NCBI RefSeq assembly: GCF_031157355.1
Contig: NZ_JAVIFT010000002.1
Span: 186,001 to 250,000, forward strand
Direction: 5' to 3'
DNA length: 64,000 nucleotides
From: Hyphomicrobium sp. LHD-15
Lineage (GTDB): Bacteria; Pseudomonadota; Alphaproteobacteria; Rhizobiales; Hyphomicrobiaceae
Below the pieces are notes generated by a model. The model was not told the origin of the DNA. It did no database searches and was given only the letters and a program-made list of their open reading frames with translations. Shown in pieces: positions 49,788 through 58,349 of this stretch. The position numbers were made by a program, and so were the translations under genes. How positions within the stretch are numbered: the stretch's first letter is position 1; each line of letters opens with the position of its first letter.

Positions 49788-50372
49788 CGTTCGAGCGTCG
49801 AGACTGGGAGCGCTTTGAACCGGGGGGCTTGCCGTCGTAAAGACGGTTGGCGTTCCGTGTCTCGGCTGTTGCTGGCTGCCGTAATCGTGGCTCCGCTGGT
49901 CGCAGGTTGCGGCAATGGCGGTTTCCGCCCGCTGTACGGTTCGACCGGGCTCGGTGGCGCGGCTGCCGATCAGAAGCTCGCGAAGGTTGCCGTCGGCACC
50001 ATCCCTGGCCGCGTCGGTCAGCAGATCCGCAACGAACTCATCTTCCAGGCGACGGGCGGCGGCGGCGAAGTCCAGCAGCCGGAAATGCGTCTCGAAGTTG
50101 CCATCCGTGAAAGCGTGACCTCTACACTGGTCGCGTTGGACGGCGATTCCAGCGGCCAGGTGTTCAGCGTCGAAGCGAAATTCCAGCTCGTCCGGCTGTC
50201 GGACAAGTCTGTGGTGCTCTCCGGAATTAGCTACGGCCGAGCCAGCTTCGAACGCAACAAGTCGATCTTCTCGAACGTTCGCGCGCGTGAAGATGCCGAG
50301 GATCGCGCTGCCAAGACCGTGGGCGACGATCTCAAGGCGCGCCTCTCGGCGTACCTCGGCGGGCAGGCGTAA
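49785..50372 (+). CDS. lptE: LPS-assembly lipoprotein LptE
   Basis: Outer-membrane lipoprotein that plugs LptD in lipopolysaccharide export. The 195-residue protein has a signal peptide with lipobox VAGC (Cys near residue 43), then the family stretch GFRPLYG. The ATG at 49785 has AGGCGGG upstream. In the familiar leuS-lptE-holA order. Confidence 0.9.
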   Translation: MRSSVETGSALNRGACRRKDGWRSVSRLLLAAVIVAPLVAGCGNGGFRPLYGSTGLGGAAADQKLAKVAVGTIPGRVGQQIRNELIFQATGGGGEVQQPEMRLEVAIRESVTSTLVALDGDSSGQVFSVEAKFQLVRLSDKSVVLSGISYGRASFERNKSIFSNVRAREDAEDRAAKTVGDDLKARLSAYLGGQA

Positions 50373-50530
50373 GCGCTATTTCCCACGCCGCATTCGGCGG
50401 GTACGTTTCTTCGCAAGCTCGGGATGCCGTTTTTCCGCTAAGTTCGCTGCGGTTTTCTGACTTGCGGCGCTCCGCGCCCGATCACGCGCTGCGGTCCTTG
50501 TAATCGTGGAAGCCCTTCAAGGCGGCTCAG

Positions 50531-51580
50531 ATGGTTGCCATCAAAGCGCATCAAGCACAGAGCTTTCTCGCCTCTCCGGATCCCAAGATCCGCGCAGTTC
50601 TCTTTTTCGGCTCGGACTTGGGACTCGTCAGCGAGCGTGCGCAGGCGCTGGCCAAGGCCGCCGCGTTGCGCTTCGACCCCACCGGCGAACTGATCCGCCT
50701 CGACGACACGGACCTCGATAACGATCCCGACCGGCTTGCGGTCGAACTCGGCACGGTACCGATGTTCGGCGGCCCCAAGATCATCCGGACGGTGGCGAGC
50801 CGGCGCGTCAACACGGCGGCCCTGAAGTCGATCGTCGAAGGGGGCGCGCTTGAAGGCGTGCTGGTGGTGGAAGCCGGAAACCTGAAGCCGGACGACAGCC
50901 TGCGAGCGCTGTTCGAAAAGTCTCCGTTGGCGGCTGCCATTGCCTGCTATGCGGACGCAGCGCAGGACCTCGACGCGCTGGTGCGAGACATGGTTCGGGA
51001 CGCAGGCGCCAAGATTTCGGCGGACGCGCGCCAGGCGCTGGTAGACCGGCTGGGCGCCGACCGGGCGCTTTCACGCGGTGAGATCGAGAAGCTTTTGCTC
51101 TATGTCGGAGCTGGCGCCGAGATCGGCGTCGAGGATGTCGAGGCGGTGGTCGGCGACGTTTCGGAGCTGGCGCTGGAGCGCATCACGTTCGCGACGGCGG
51201 CCGGGCAGGTCCAGAAGGCCGTGACGGAGTGCGGGCGGGCGGTTTCGTCCGGCGAAAGCGCTCAATCCGTCATCGCGGCCATCCAGCGGCATTTCCAGCG
51301 CCTGCATCGCGTCAGAGCGTCGATCGACCGGGGCGCAACCCTGGACGACGCCTTGCGGCAGATGCGCCCGCCTTTGCATTTCAAGCAAAAGGACGCGTTT
51401 TCGGCTCAGTGCCGGATGTGGACCACAGCCCGCTTGTCGGACGCCTTGGCGCGGATTGCCACGGCGGCCAAGGCGGCGCGGCTCGCAGGCTCGCTCGAGG
51501 AGGCCTTTTCGGAGCGCCTCGTCATGGGGCTCGCGATGATGGTGCGGGACGGCGGGGCTGCTGGCGGACGGGGTCGCTAG
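50531..51580 (+). CDS. holA: DNA polymerase III subunit delta
   Basis: The clamp-loader subunit that opens the beta clamp. The 349-residue protein shows FFGSDLGLVSERAQALA near the N-terminus, then LDDTDLDNDP and the C-terminal helical collar region (LHFKQKDAFSAQCRMWT). Starts with ATG at 50531. In many alphaproteobacteria it is followed by parB; here a repeat cluster follows. Confidence 0.92.
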   Translation: MVAIKAHQAQSFLASPDPKIRAVLFFGSDLGLVSERAQALAKAAALRFDPTGELIRLDDTDLDNDPDRLAVELGTVPMFGGPKIIRTVASRRVNTAALKSIVEGGALEGVLVVEAGNLKPDDSLRALFEKSPLAAAIACYADAAQDLDALVRDMVRDAGAKISADARQALVDRLGADRALSRGEIEKLLLYVGAGAEIGVEDVEAVVGDVSELALERITFATAAGQVQKAVTECGRAVSSGESAQSVIAAIQRHFQRLHRVRASIDRGATLDDALRQMRPPLHFKQKDAFSAQCRMWTTARLSDALARIATAAKAARLAGSLEEAFSERLVMGLAMMVRDGGAAGGRGR

Positions 51581-51590
51581 GTTCTTGATA

Positions 51591-51695
51591 AGACCGACGG
51601 TTCACGCTTCAGCCTTTTCCAGCGCTGCCGATTCACGCCGCGCCCGATAGGGGACGCGACGATCGGAGCGCGGGGCTGAAGCGATCATGGCCACT
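51591..51695 (+). repeat. Dispersed hairpin element, copy B (long, nested)
   Basis: AGACCGACGGTTCACGC start; inner stem GCTTCAGCC (51606-51614) / GGCTGAAGC (51674-51682); end GATCATGG. The long loop contains a second, degenerate element (CCGATTCACGC ... CGATCGG), as if one copy sat inside another. Confidence 0.65.
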
Positions 51696-51701
51696 TTAGT
51701 G

Positions 51702-51755
51702 AGACCGATGATTCACGCTTCGGACTGGTAGGGTCCGAAGCGATCATGGTGGTCT
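51702..51755 (+). repeat. Dispersed hairpin element, copy C
   Basis: AGACCGATGATTCACGC start; inner stem GCTTCGGA / TCCGAAGC; loop CTGGTAGGG; end GATCATGGTGGTCT. Joined to copy D by a spacer TTTAGTG. Confidence 0.75.
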
Positions 51756-51762
51756 TTTAGTG

Positions 51763-51813
51763 AGACCAATGATTCACGCTTCGGGCGGATAGGGCCCGAA
51801 GCGATCATGGTCT
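51763..51813 (+). repeat. Dispersed hairpin element, copy D
   Basis: AGACCAATGATTCACGC start; inner stem GCTTCGGGC / GCCCGAAGC; end GATCATGGTCT. With copies B and C this fills much of the 432-bp gap 51581-52012, in which no gene is seen. Confidence 0.75.
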
Positions 51814-52012
51814 GGACTTTTGGATGAGTGCCGGTCTCGTGCGGAGCGCGTTGCGCGGCCGGTTGCGACGACTATAGTGCGCGCATTCTCGAGGTGTTCC
51901 GCTTTGAGCGGGATCTGCGGAACACCTCTAGTTCTTTGTCTTTTCGTGCTTCTTGTCGAAAAACCGGTTCCCACTTTTCCGGAAGCATTCTGACACACGG
52001 GGGAGAGTTAAC

Positions 52013-53014
52013 ATGCCAGGCACGCAATTCGATGTGGTCGCGATCGGCAATGCGATCGTCGATATCATCGGCCGCTGCGACGATGCCTTCCTCGAGCGTC
52101 ACGGCGCGCCCAAGGGGCACATGCGGCTCGTGGATACCGCCACCATCGGCTCGATCTACGGGTCGATGGGGCCTGCCATCGAGATTTCGGGCGGATCCGC
52201 GGCGAATACCGCCGCCGGGATCGCATCGCTCGGCGGCCGGGGCGCCTTCATCGGTAAAGTGGCCGAGGACGAGTTCGGACGCATTTTCCGCCACGACATC
52301 CGCGCAGCGGGCGTCGCGTTCAATACCCCTGCGGTGGCGGACAGCAGCCAAGGAACCTCGCGCTCGCTGATCCTGGTGACGCCTGACGGCCAGCGGACGA
52401 TGAACACGTTCCTCGGCATCAGCACCGACCTCGATCAGGGCGAGGTCGACCCAGCCGTCATTCAGGCGGCAAACATTGTTTATCTCGAGGGCTACCTGTT
52501 CGACCGCGACGAGGCGAAGGCGGCGTTCCGCCAGGCGGTCGATATCGCCAACAAGGCCGGTCGGCAGGTGGCGCTGACGCTTTCCGACTCCTTCTGCGTG
52601 AACCGGCACCGGGACGAGTTCCTGGCGCTGATCCGGTCTGGTATCGGCATTCTGTTTGCCAACGAGGGCGAGATTCTTTCGCTCTATGAGACGACCAGCT
52701 TCGACGAGGCAGTGAAGCGCGTGGGCCAGGATACGCGGCTCGCGGTGTTGACCCGGAGCGAGAAGGGCTCGGTGATCGTGTCCGAGGGGGAGAGCATCAC
52801 GGTTGCAGCGGATCCGGTGCGGAAGGTCATCGATACGACGGGCGCGGGCGATCTCTATGCGGCGGGCTTCCTGTTCGGGGTGGCGCGCGGCTACGACCTT
52901 TCGGTGGCTGGGCAACTCGGCAGCTTCGCGGCTGCGGAAATCATCGGACAGATGGGCGCCAGGCCGGAAGTGAAGCTCTCGCATCTGGCGCGTATGCGCG
53001 GGCTCATCGGGTGA
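52013..53014 (+). CDS. PfkB-family carbohydrate kinase (adenosine kinase-like)
   Basis: A 333-residue ribokinase-fold enzyme. Seen: N-terminal FDVVAIGNAIVDII, the substrate-binding SGGSAANTAAGIASLGG, and the C-terminal PfkB signature DTTGAGDLYAAGFLFG with the catalytic Asp. Adenosine kinase is the best match to this subgroup but the substrate is inferred. GGGGAGAG precedes the ATG at 52013. Confidence 0.9.
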   Translation: MPGTQFDVVAIGNAIVDIIGRCDDAFLERHGAPKGHMRLVDTATIGSIYGSMGPAIEISGGSAANTAAGIASLGGRGAFIGKVAEDEFGRIFRHDIRAAGVAFNTPAVADSSQGTSRSLILVTPDGQRTMNTFLGISTDLDQGEVDPAVIQAANIVYLEGYLFDRDEAKAAFRQAVDIANKAGRQVALTLSDSFCVNRHRDEFLALIRSGIGILFANEGEILSLYETTSFDEAVKRVGQDTRLAVLTRSEKGSVIVSEGESITVAADPVRKVIDTTGAGDLYAAGFLFGVARGYDLSVAGQLGSFAAAEIIGQMGARPEVKLSHLARMRGLIG

Positions 53015-53026
53015 AATTCGAAAAAG

Positions 53027-53052
53027 CCGAAGCTCAAACTTCGGTTTTGAGC
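53027..53052 (+). terminator. Terminator with two alternative hairpins
   Basis: CCGAA / TTCGG (53027-53044) followed by TTTTG, overlapping a second possible stem GCTCAAA / TTTGAGC (53032-53052). The two cannot form together. Confidence 0.5.
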
Positions 53053-53152
53053 ACTACCTGTTTCGTTCTATTGATATGCAAGTTATGGAATCATTTTCGC
53101 AACAATTGTAAGCGGAACGCTGCTTATCATTGGAACGGCTTGATTATTCTTC

Positions 53153-53788
53153 TTGGCAAATCGGGCGGATGATCCGCAAGATTCCATCCATCGAATCGTA
53201 GATGGATGGATCGCCCGCATGCCTTCCGACTATGCCCGCCGCGGCCGACCCAGAGGGAGCGGCCTCGACGACCGAGGTCAGCTTCGCCGGATCGTCGAGC
53301 TGCTCGAGGCCGACCCCAATCTCAAACCGACGACCGCGATCAAGGCGATCGGTGTTTCCGATCCGTCGACCATCCGCCGTCTCAGGGACAAACTCAAATC
53401 TCCGGAGCATATGGTCGGGCCTAGTCCGGGCGCCGACCGGGGCTCCGCGTTCCAGCCCTCGCCGCTCCTGGTCGAGGCTCTCTCTTCGGCTCCGGCTTCA
53501 AAGCCTTCAGCCCGCCGGCAGGATCTGCCGTCGGCTGGTTTCGGCGAGGTTGCCTTGGCCGAGGTTCCTTCGCGTGTTGCGTCCGATGCTCAGTTTTCCT
53601 GGTTTGCACGGTGGTGCGCACTTGGCCTTTCCGCGATGTCGACGACTGTCGAAGCGCAGATGGCCCTCATGGACGAGCTACTCCGGGTTCCTCAGGTTGA
53701 GTCTGCGTTGCGTCATCAGCTCAAGTGCAACGAAGTGGCGAAAGCGTTCTGTCCCAAGCGTTCGGATATCCGAAACACTCTTCACTGA
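53153..53788 (+). CDS. Hypothetical HTH-domain protein
   Basis: Up to 211 residues. A helix-turn-helix-like segment is visible at about residues 44-83 (LLEADPNLKPTTAIKAIGVS then PSTIRRLRDKL), preceded by a basic RRGRPRGSG stretch. A Pro/Ser/Ala-rich linker leads to a helical C-terminus (AQMALMDELLRVPQVESALR). The start is uncertain: TTG 53153 is used here, and ATG 53219 would remove 22 residues. The function is unknown; DNA binding is likely. Confidence 0.65.
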   Translation: MANRADDPQDSIHRIVDGWIARMPSDYARRGRPRGSGLDDRGQLRRIVELLEADPNLKPTTAIKAIGVSDPSTIRRLRDKLKSPEHMVGPSPGADRGSAFQPSPLLVEALSSAPASKPSARRQDLPSAGFGEVALAEVPSRVASDAQFSWFARWCALGLSAMSTTVEAQMALMDELLRVPQVESALRHQLKCNEVAKAFCPKRSDIRNTLH

Positions 53789-53815
53789 TCATTGCCTAGA
53801 ACCAACACGAACTTC

Positions 53816-53841
53816 AGGCCGCACCCCAAGCGGCCTTTTTT
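53816..53841 (+). terminator. Rho-independent terminator
   Basis: Stem AGGCCGC / GCGGCCT with a 7-base loop and six T, after the HTH gene and facing the end of argE. Confidence 0.85.
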
Positions 53842-53877
53842 CATGCCTAAAGGCCTACGAGCACGTGGCCCGCGAGA

Positions 53878-55044
53878 TCAGGCTTCTGCCCAATCGGCGA
53901 GCCGGCCGAGGAAGGCGACGCAGCGTTCGATTTCGGTGATGGCGATCCACTCGTCGGCGGTGTGGGCTTGGGCGATATCGCCGGGGCCGCAGACGACGGC
54001 GGGGACGCCGGCGCCCTGGAACAGGCCCGCTTCAGTGGCGTAGGAAACGGCGCCGGTTTCGTTCTGCCCCGCGAGCTTCAGCGCCAGCGAGACAACCTCG
54101 GATGTTTTGTCGGCGCCGAAGGGCGGGACGCGATTTCCCTGCCGGATCACGATGTCGGCTTCGGGCGCCAAGCGGCGCATCTCCGGCAGGCACTCGCTTT
54201 CGGCGAAGGCGGCGAGGCGCTTTTCGATGGCATCGACATCGAGCCCTGGCATGGCGCGCACTTCGAAGCCGAAGTTCACAATTGCAGGCACGATGTTGGC
54301 TGCAATGCCGCCCTCGATCTCCGTCACCTGCAGCGTCGGATAGGGTGGCGTAAAACGCGGATCAGGCGGCAGGCGTGACAGCTCGGCTTCGATAGCGCCA
54401 AGCTCGCCGATGAGGCGCGCGGCAACCGAGATCGCATTGACGCCAAGATGCGCCATGCTCGAATGGGCGGCGCGGCCGGTGATCTCGACATGCCAGCGCA
54501 CCGGGCCCTTGTGAGCATCGACGACGGTCATCGATGTCGGTTCGCCGACGATGACCGCGCGCGGTTTCGCAAGGCGGTCGCCGAGTTCTGCGATCATCGG
54601 GCGGACGCCCGTGCATCCGGTTTCCTCGTCGTACGAGAAGACGATGTGGACGGGGACTTTGAGGGTGCGGCGCTTGAATTCCGGAACCGTCGCCAGAACG
54701 CAGGCGAGGTAGCCTTTCATGTCGGCGGTGCCGCGTCCGTAAAGCCGGCCGTTCTCCTCGCGCACCGTGAAGGGATCGCTGGTCCAGGCTGCGGGATCGG
54801 AGGGCACGACATCGGTGTGCCCTGACAGGCCGATGCCGGGCACGTCTTCAGGTCCGATGGTTGCGAACAGTGAGGCCTTCAGGCCGTCCTCGGTCGGGAC
54901 CAGTTGCGAGGTGATGCCGTGACCGGCGAGGTAAGCCTCGACGAAGCTGATGAGCTCGCGGTTGGATTTGTGGCTCGTGGTATCGAACGAGACGAGCTGG
55001 CGCAAAAGGTCGATCGCGGATGTGGTGGCTTGGGCTTTCGGCAT
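53878..55044 (-). CDS. argE: Acetylornithine deacetylase
   Basis: M20-family metallohydrolase that releases ornithine in arginine synthesis. The 388-residue protein has the metal/catalytic motifs LSGHTDVVPSD, GRGTADMKGYLA and YDEETGCTG. Closest relatives include ArgE and succinyl-DAP desuccinylase; a true DapE is present at 59.8 kb, which supports ArgE here. It starts 17 bp after apaG. Confidence 0.9.
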   Translation of the reverse strand: MPKAQATTSAIDLLRQLVSFDTTSHKSNRELISFVEAYLAGHGITSQLVPTEDGLKASLFATIGPEDVPGIGLSGHTDVVPSDPAAWTSDPFTVREENGRLYGRGTADMKGYLACVLATVPEFKRRTLKVPVHIVFSYDEETGCTGVRPMIAELGDRLAKPRAVIVGEPTSMTVVDAHKGPVRWHVEITGRAAHSSMAHLGVNAISVAARLIGELGAIEAELSRLPPDPRFTPPYPTLQVTEIEGGIAANIVPAIVNFGFEVRAMPGLDVDAIEKRLAAFAESECLPEMRRLAPEADIVIRQGNRVPPFGADKTSEVVSLALKLAGQNETGAVSYATEAGLFQGAGVPAVVCGPGDIAQAHTADEWIAITEIERCVAFLGRLADWAEA

Positions 55045-55061
55045 AGCGGGTGTTTGCGCTT

Positions 55062-55502
55062 TCAGTTCACGCTGCGCGTCGCGTAGGGGCTATCGAGCGA
55101 GAAGGCGGGAATGGCGACGTCGAACAGTCTCCCGCTCTCGTCGGTCATCTGGTAGCTGCCGACCATGATGCCCGACGGGGTCGAGAGCGGGCAGCCGGAG
55201 GAGTAGGTGAACGACTGGCCGGGCGGAATGACCGGTGTCTGGCCGACGACGCCGGGGCCGCGGACCTCATCGGTTTTTCCGCGGGCGTCGGTGATGCGCC
55301 AAACCCGGGTTTTGAGCTGGATCGTGTGTTCGCTCTCGTTGGCGATCTCGATCGTGTAGATCCAGAAGAAATAGCCTTCGTCGGGGGTCGACTGATCGTC
55401 CGAATATTCCGGCGTCACCCGTATCCGAATGCTATCCGTCACCTGCTCGTATGGTACTTCGTCAGTCACAAGACGACCTGTGTTCCGTTTCGGCTCTGCC
55501 AT
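55062..55502 (-). CDS. apaG: ApaG domain protein
   Basis: A 146-residue protein of the ApaG immunoglobulin-like fold. Seen: IRIRVTPEYSDDQS, FFWIYTIEIANES, LKTRVWRITDARGK, EVRGPGVVGQTPVI and GCPLSTPSGIMVGSYQM. Linked to cobalt/magnesium resistance in enterobacteria; the molecular role is unsure. Between metZ and argE on the same strand. Confidence 0.93.
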   Translation of the reverse strand: MAEPKRNTGRLVTDEVPYEQVTDSIRIRVTPEYSDDQSTPDEGYFFWIYTIEIANESEHTIQLKTRVWRITDARGKTDEVRGPGVVGQTPVIPPGQSFTYSSGCPLSTPSGIMVGSYQMTDESGRLFDVAIPAFSLDSPYATRSVN

Positions 55503-55590
55503 ACCACGGCCGGGCGCGCCGTCTCAATAATATGACACCTGCGCCGGCTCGCGTCTTCGGTGCAGGTGTCTTCTCTTGCAACCCGATTGC

Positions 55591-56820
55591 TCAGGCTTTG
55601 GCTGCCGCGACGGCGATTTCGAGGTCGGCCGCAAGGTCGTCGGCGTTCTCGAGCCCGACAGAAAGACGCAACATGCCGTCGGTAATGCCGAGCTCGGCGC
55701 GTGCCTCCGGTCCGATGCGATAGTGGGTGGTCGTCGCGGGGTGGGTGATGATGCTCTTCGCGTCACCTAAGTTGTTGGAGATCTTTATGATCTTGAGCGC
55801 GTTCTGAAGGCGGAACGCAGCTTCCTTGCCGCCCTCGACCTCGAACGCGATCATCTGGCCGCCGCCGGTCATCTGCTTCTTTACGATCGCGGCCTGGGGG
55901 TGGTCGGCGCGTCCGCAGTAGATCACGCGGGAGACGCCGGGCAATCCCGCGAGATGGTCGGCGAGCCTGGCCGCCGTCGCGCTCTGCGCGTTGACGCGGA
56001 GCGGAAGCGTTTCGAGACCCTTGAGCATGACCCACGCGTTGAACGGCGAGAGTGACGGGCCGGTCTGGCGGATGAAGTCCTGCAGGTGGTCGGTCAGGAA
56101 CTTGTTCGAGCACAGCACCGCGCCGCCGAGGCAGCGACCCTGGCCATCGATATGCTTGGTGGCGGAGTAGACGACAACATCGGCGCCGTGCTTCAGCGGA
56201 CGCTGCAGCATCGGGGTTGCGAACACGTTGTCGACGACGGTGGTGATGCCGTGTTTCTTGCCGATGTCGGTGACGGCCTTGATGTCGACGAGGTCGAGGG
56301 TCGGATTGGCGGGCGTCTCGAAAAAGAATGCCTTGGTGTTGGGTTTGACCGCGGCCTTCCAGGCTTCGATATCGCGGCCGTCAATCAGCGTCATCGCGAT
56401 GCCGAAGCGCGGGCACAGCGTCTCGACGATGTAGCGGCAGGAGCCGAACATGGCGCGGGCGGCAACGATGTGATCGCCGGCCTTCAGGAACGACAAGAGG
56501 CCGGCGGTGACGGCGGCCATACCGGTTGCGGTGGCGCGGGCGACCTCGGCGCCTTCGAGCAGGCGAATACGCTCCTCGAACATCGCGACGGTGGGGTTTG
56601 CAAAGCGCGAATACTGGAAGCCTGGGTCTTCGTTCTTGAAGCGGGCCTCGGCCTGCTCGGCGGAATGATAGACAAAGCCCTGGGTCAGAAAGAGGGCTTC
56701 GGAGGTCTCGCCGAATTGCGAGCGCAGCACGCCGCCGTGGACGAGCTGCGTTTCTGGGCTCCAGCTCTCGGGATCGGCGGAGATGGTCGTCTTCTGTTTA
56801 GCCGTCTTCTCTTTAGACAT
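55591..56820 (-). CDS. metZ: O-succinylhomoserine sulfhydrylase
   Basis: PLP enzyme of methionine synthesis making homocysteine from O-succinylhomoserine and sulfide. The 409-residue protein has the PLP lysine in SATKHIDGQGRCLGG, and YSRFANPTVAMFEERI and FFETPANPTLDLVDI of the Cys/Met metabolism family. A SAM-II-type riboswitch and a terminator-like hairpin lie upstream, fitting control by S-adenosylmethionine. First gene of metZ-apaG-argE. Confidence 0.95.
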   Translation of the reverse strand: MSKEKTAKQKTTISADPESWSPETQLVHGGVLRSQFGETSEALFLTQGFVYHSAEQAEARFKNEDPGFQYSRFANPTVAMFEERIRLLEGAEVARATATGMAAVTAGLLSFLKAGDHIVAARAMFGSCRYIVETLCPRFGIAMTLIDGRDIEAWKAAVKPNTKAFFFETPANPTLDLVDIKAVTDIGKKHGITTVVDNVFATPMLQRPLKHGADVVVYSATKHIDGQGRCLGGAVLCSNKFLTDHLQDFIRQTGPSLSPFNAWVMLKGLETLPLRVNAQSATAARLADHLAGLPGVSRVIYCGRADHPQAAIVKKQMTGGGQMIAFEVEGGKEAAFRLQNALKIIKISNNLGDAKSIITHPATTTHYRIGPEARAELGITDGMLRLSVGLENADDLAADLEIAVAAAKA

Positions 56821-56860
56821 TGGGGAGTCCTTCGCGCGTCGCGAGCCCGGGTCAGCTCGC

Positions 56861-56923
56861 CGAAAACAAGAAACCCGGCCGTCTGCCCCGCTGCCATGAG
56901 CCAGGGCGGACCAGTTGCCGGGT
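56861..56923 (-). terminator. Terminator-like hairpin in the metZ leader
   Basis: On the minus strand a two-part stem forms: outer ACCCGGC / GCCGGGT and inner GTCCGCCC / GGGGCAGAC. It is followed by TTTCTTGTTTTC. It lies between the riboswitch and metZ, 50 bp before the start codon, where an expression platform would be. Confidence 0.65.
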
Positions 56924-56935
56924 CGCGCGCATGGG

Positions 56936-56992
56936 CCCTTTTTAGCGAGTTATTTAACGTGGCTGCAAGCCGGCCGGCCAAATCACCACGAT
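56936..56992 (-). ncRNA. SAM-II riboswitch upstream of metZ
   Basis: The minus strand reads CGTGGTGATTTGG, then GGCTTGCAGCCACGTTAAA and GCTAAAAAGGG. P1 forms between CGTGG (56990-56986) and CCACG (56962-56958). The conserved GATTT, TTGCA and 3' GCTAAAAAGGG pieces match the SAM-II (metA motif) pattern as I know it. SAM-II normally controls methionine genes in alphaproteobacteria, consistent with metZ. Confidence 0.87.
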
Positions 56993-57066
56993 CGCGAACC
57001 CCATTGAAGCCTGCGATAAGACCGGGATTAGACCCTCCGGGCTCTTGGCGTCAAGGGGCGCTTCGT

Positions 57067-57166
57067 CTAGAGCGTGCGTGACGCACGCTCTATGTTTCGG
57101 CTTTAGACCGATGATTCACGCGCCGGATTGATGGGATCCGGCGCGATCATGGTCTAGAGCGTGCGT
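57067..57166. repeat. 13-bp direct repeats flanking hairpin element copy E
   Basis: CTAGAGCGTGCGT occurs at 57067-57079 and again at 57154-57166, on either side of copy E. The left one is part of a palindrome with 12-bp arms (TAGAGCGTGCGT / ACGCACGCTCTA, one central base) at 57068-57092. Confidence 0.7.
57105..57155 (+). repeat. Dispersed hairpin element, copy E
   Basis: AGACCGATGATTCACGC start; inner stem GCGCCGGAT / ATCCGGCGC; loop TGATGGG; end GATCATGGTCT. Lies in the 364-bp gap 56821-57184 together with the metZ leader. Confidence 0.75.
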
Positions 57167-57184
57167 TGGACAGGAGTTAACGCG

Positions 57185-58321
57185 ATGCCGCAAGACCAGC
57201 AAAACGCAGGGTTGGAACCGGATTCGCCGCTCGGCGTGGGGATGCCCGAGGGCATCTTTCCGGTGCAGGCGATCCGTGCGCTGGTTTCGGCGGGCGGGCT
57301 CAAGGCCTCCGAAGCGTTCGGGCCAGGGCAAATTCAGCCGGCGAGCGTCGATCTTCGGTTGGGGCCGCGCGCCTATCGGGTGCGGGCGAGCTTTCTGCCG
57401 GGGCCAGGCGGGACGGTTGCCGAGCGGCTTGCTGATCTCAAGCTGCACGAGTTCGACATCGCGGGCGGCGCTGTGCTTGAAACCGGCTGCGTCTACGTGG
57501 TGCCGCTGCTTGAAAGCCTGGCGCTGCCGGATGCCATCGCGGCGTCGGCCAATCCCAAAAGCTCGACCGGACGGCTCGACGTGTTCACACGCGTGATCGC
57601 GGATGGCGTTTCGGCGTTCGATCTCATTCCGGCGGGATACAAAGGCCCGCTCTACGCCGAGATCTGTCCGCAAACATTCCCGATCGTCGTGCGCAAGGGC
57701 TCGAAGCTCTCGCAGTTGCGCTTCCGGCATGGCGATCCGCGCGAGACGGACGACGGATTGGTGCGGTTGCAGGCGGCGGAGACGCTGGTTTCTGGCGCCA
57801 CGGCGGACATCCGCGACGGCATCGCGCTTTCGGTCGATCTCGCAGGGGATGCCTCGGGGCTGGTCGGTTATCGCGCGAAGAAGCACACGGGCGTGGTCGA
57901 CGTCGATGCGCCGGGCGCGTGCGCCGTTGCGGATTACTGGGAGCCGGTGCGGGCCGACAGCAAGCGGCGGCTCATTCTCGATCCCGACCAGTTCTACATT
58001 CTGGCCTCTAAGGAGGCCGTACACATCCCGCCGACGCACGCGGCTGAGATGATGCCGTTCAATCCGCTGGTCGGCGAATTCCGCGTGCACTACGCGGGGT
58101 TCATGGATCCCGGCTTCGGGCATTCGGCGGCGGGCGGCAGCGGCTCGCGCGTGGTGCTCGAAGTGCGTTCGCACACTGTGCCGTTCATTCTAGAGGACGG
58201 GCAGATTGTCGGGCGGCTCGTCTACGAGCGCATGATGGAAGTACCTGAGGTGCTTTACGGGCGCGAGCTCGGCAGCAATTACCAGGCCCAGGGGCTGAAG
58301 CTCTCGAAGCATTTCAAGTAA
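57185..58321 (+). CDS. dcd: 2'-deoxycytidine 5'-triphosphate deaminase (double-length)
   Basis: Deaminates dCTP for dTMP synthesis. At 378 residues it is twice the usual bacterial length (about 190). Two trimer-fold halves are visible: IQPASVDLRLGPRAYRVRA with SANPKSSTGRLDVFTRVIAD in the first, and YRAKKHTGVVDVD with HYAGFMDPGFGHS in the second. The double form is known from alphaproteobacteria. AGGAG lies 9 bp before the ATG at 57185. Confidence 0.9.
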   Translation: MPQDQQNAGLEPDSPLGVGMPEGIFPVQAIRALVSAGGLKASEAFGPGQIQPASVDLRLGPRAYRVRASFLPGPGGTVAERLADLKLHEFDIAGGAVLETGCVYVVPLLESLALPDAIAASANPKSSTGRLDVFTRVIADGVSAFDLIPAGYKGPLYAEICPQTFPIVVRKGSKLSQLRFRHGDPRETDDGLVRLQAAETLVSGATADIRDGIALSVDLAGDASGLVGYRAKKHTGVVDVDAPGACAVADYWEPVRADSKRRLILDPDQFYILASKEAVHIPPTHAAEMMPFNPLVGEFRVHYAGFMDPGFGHSAAGGSGSRVVLEVRSHTVPFILEDGQIVGRLVYERMMEVPEVLYGRELGSNYQAQGLKLSKHFK

Positions 58322-58349
58322 GGCTTCATCTCAGCGCGTCGGGTTGTTT

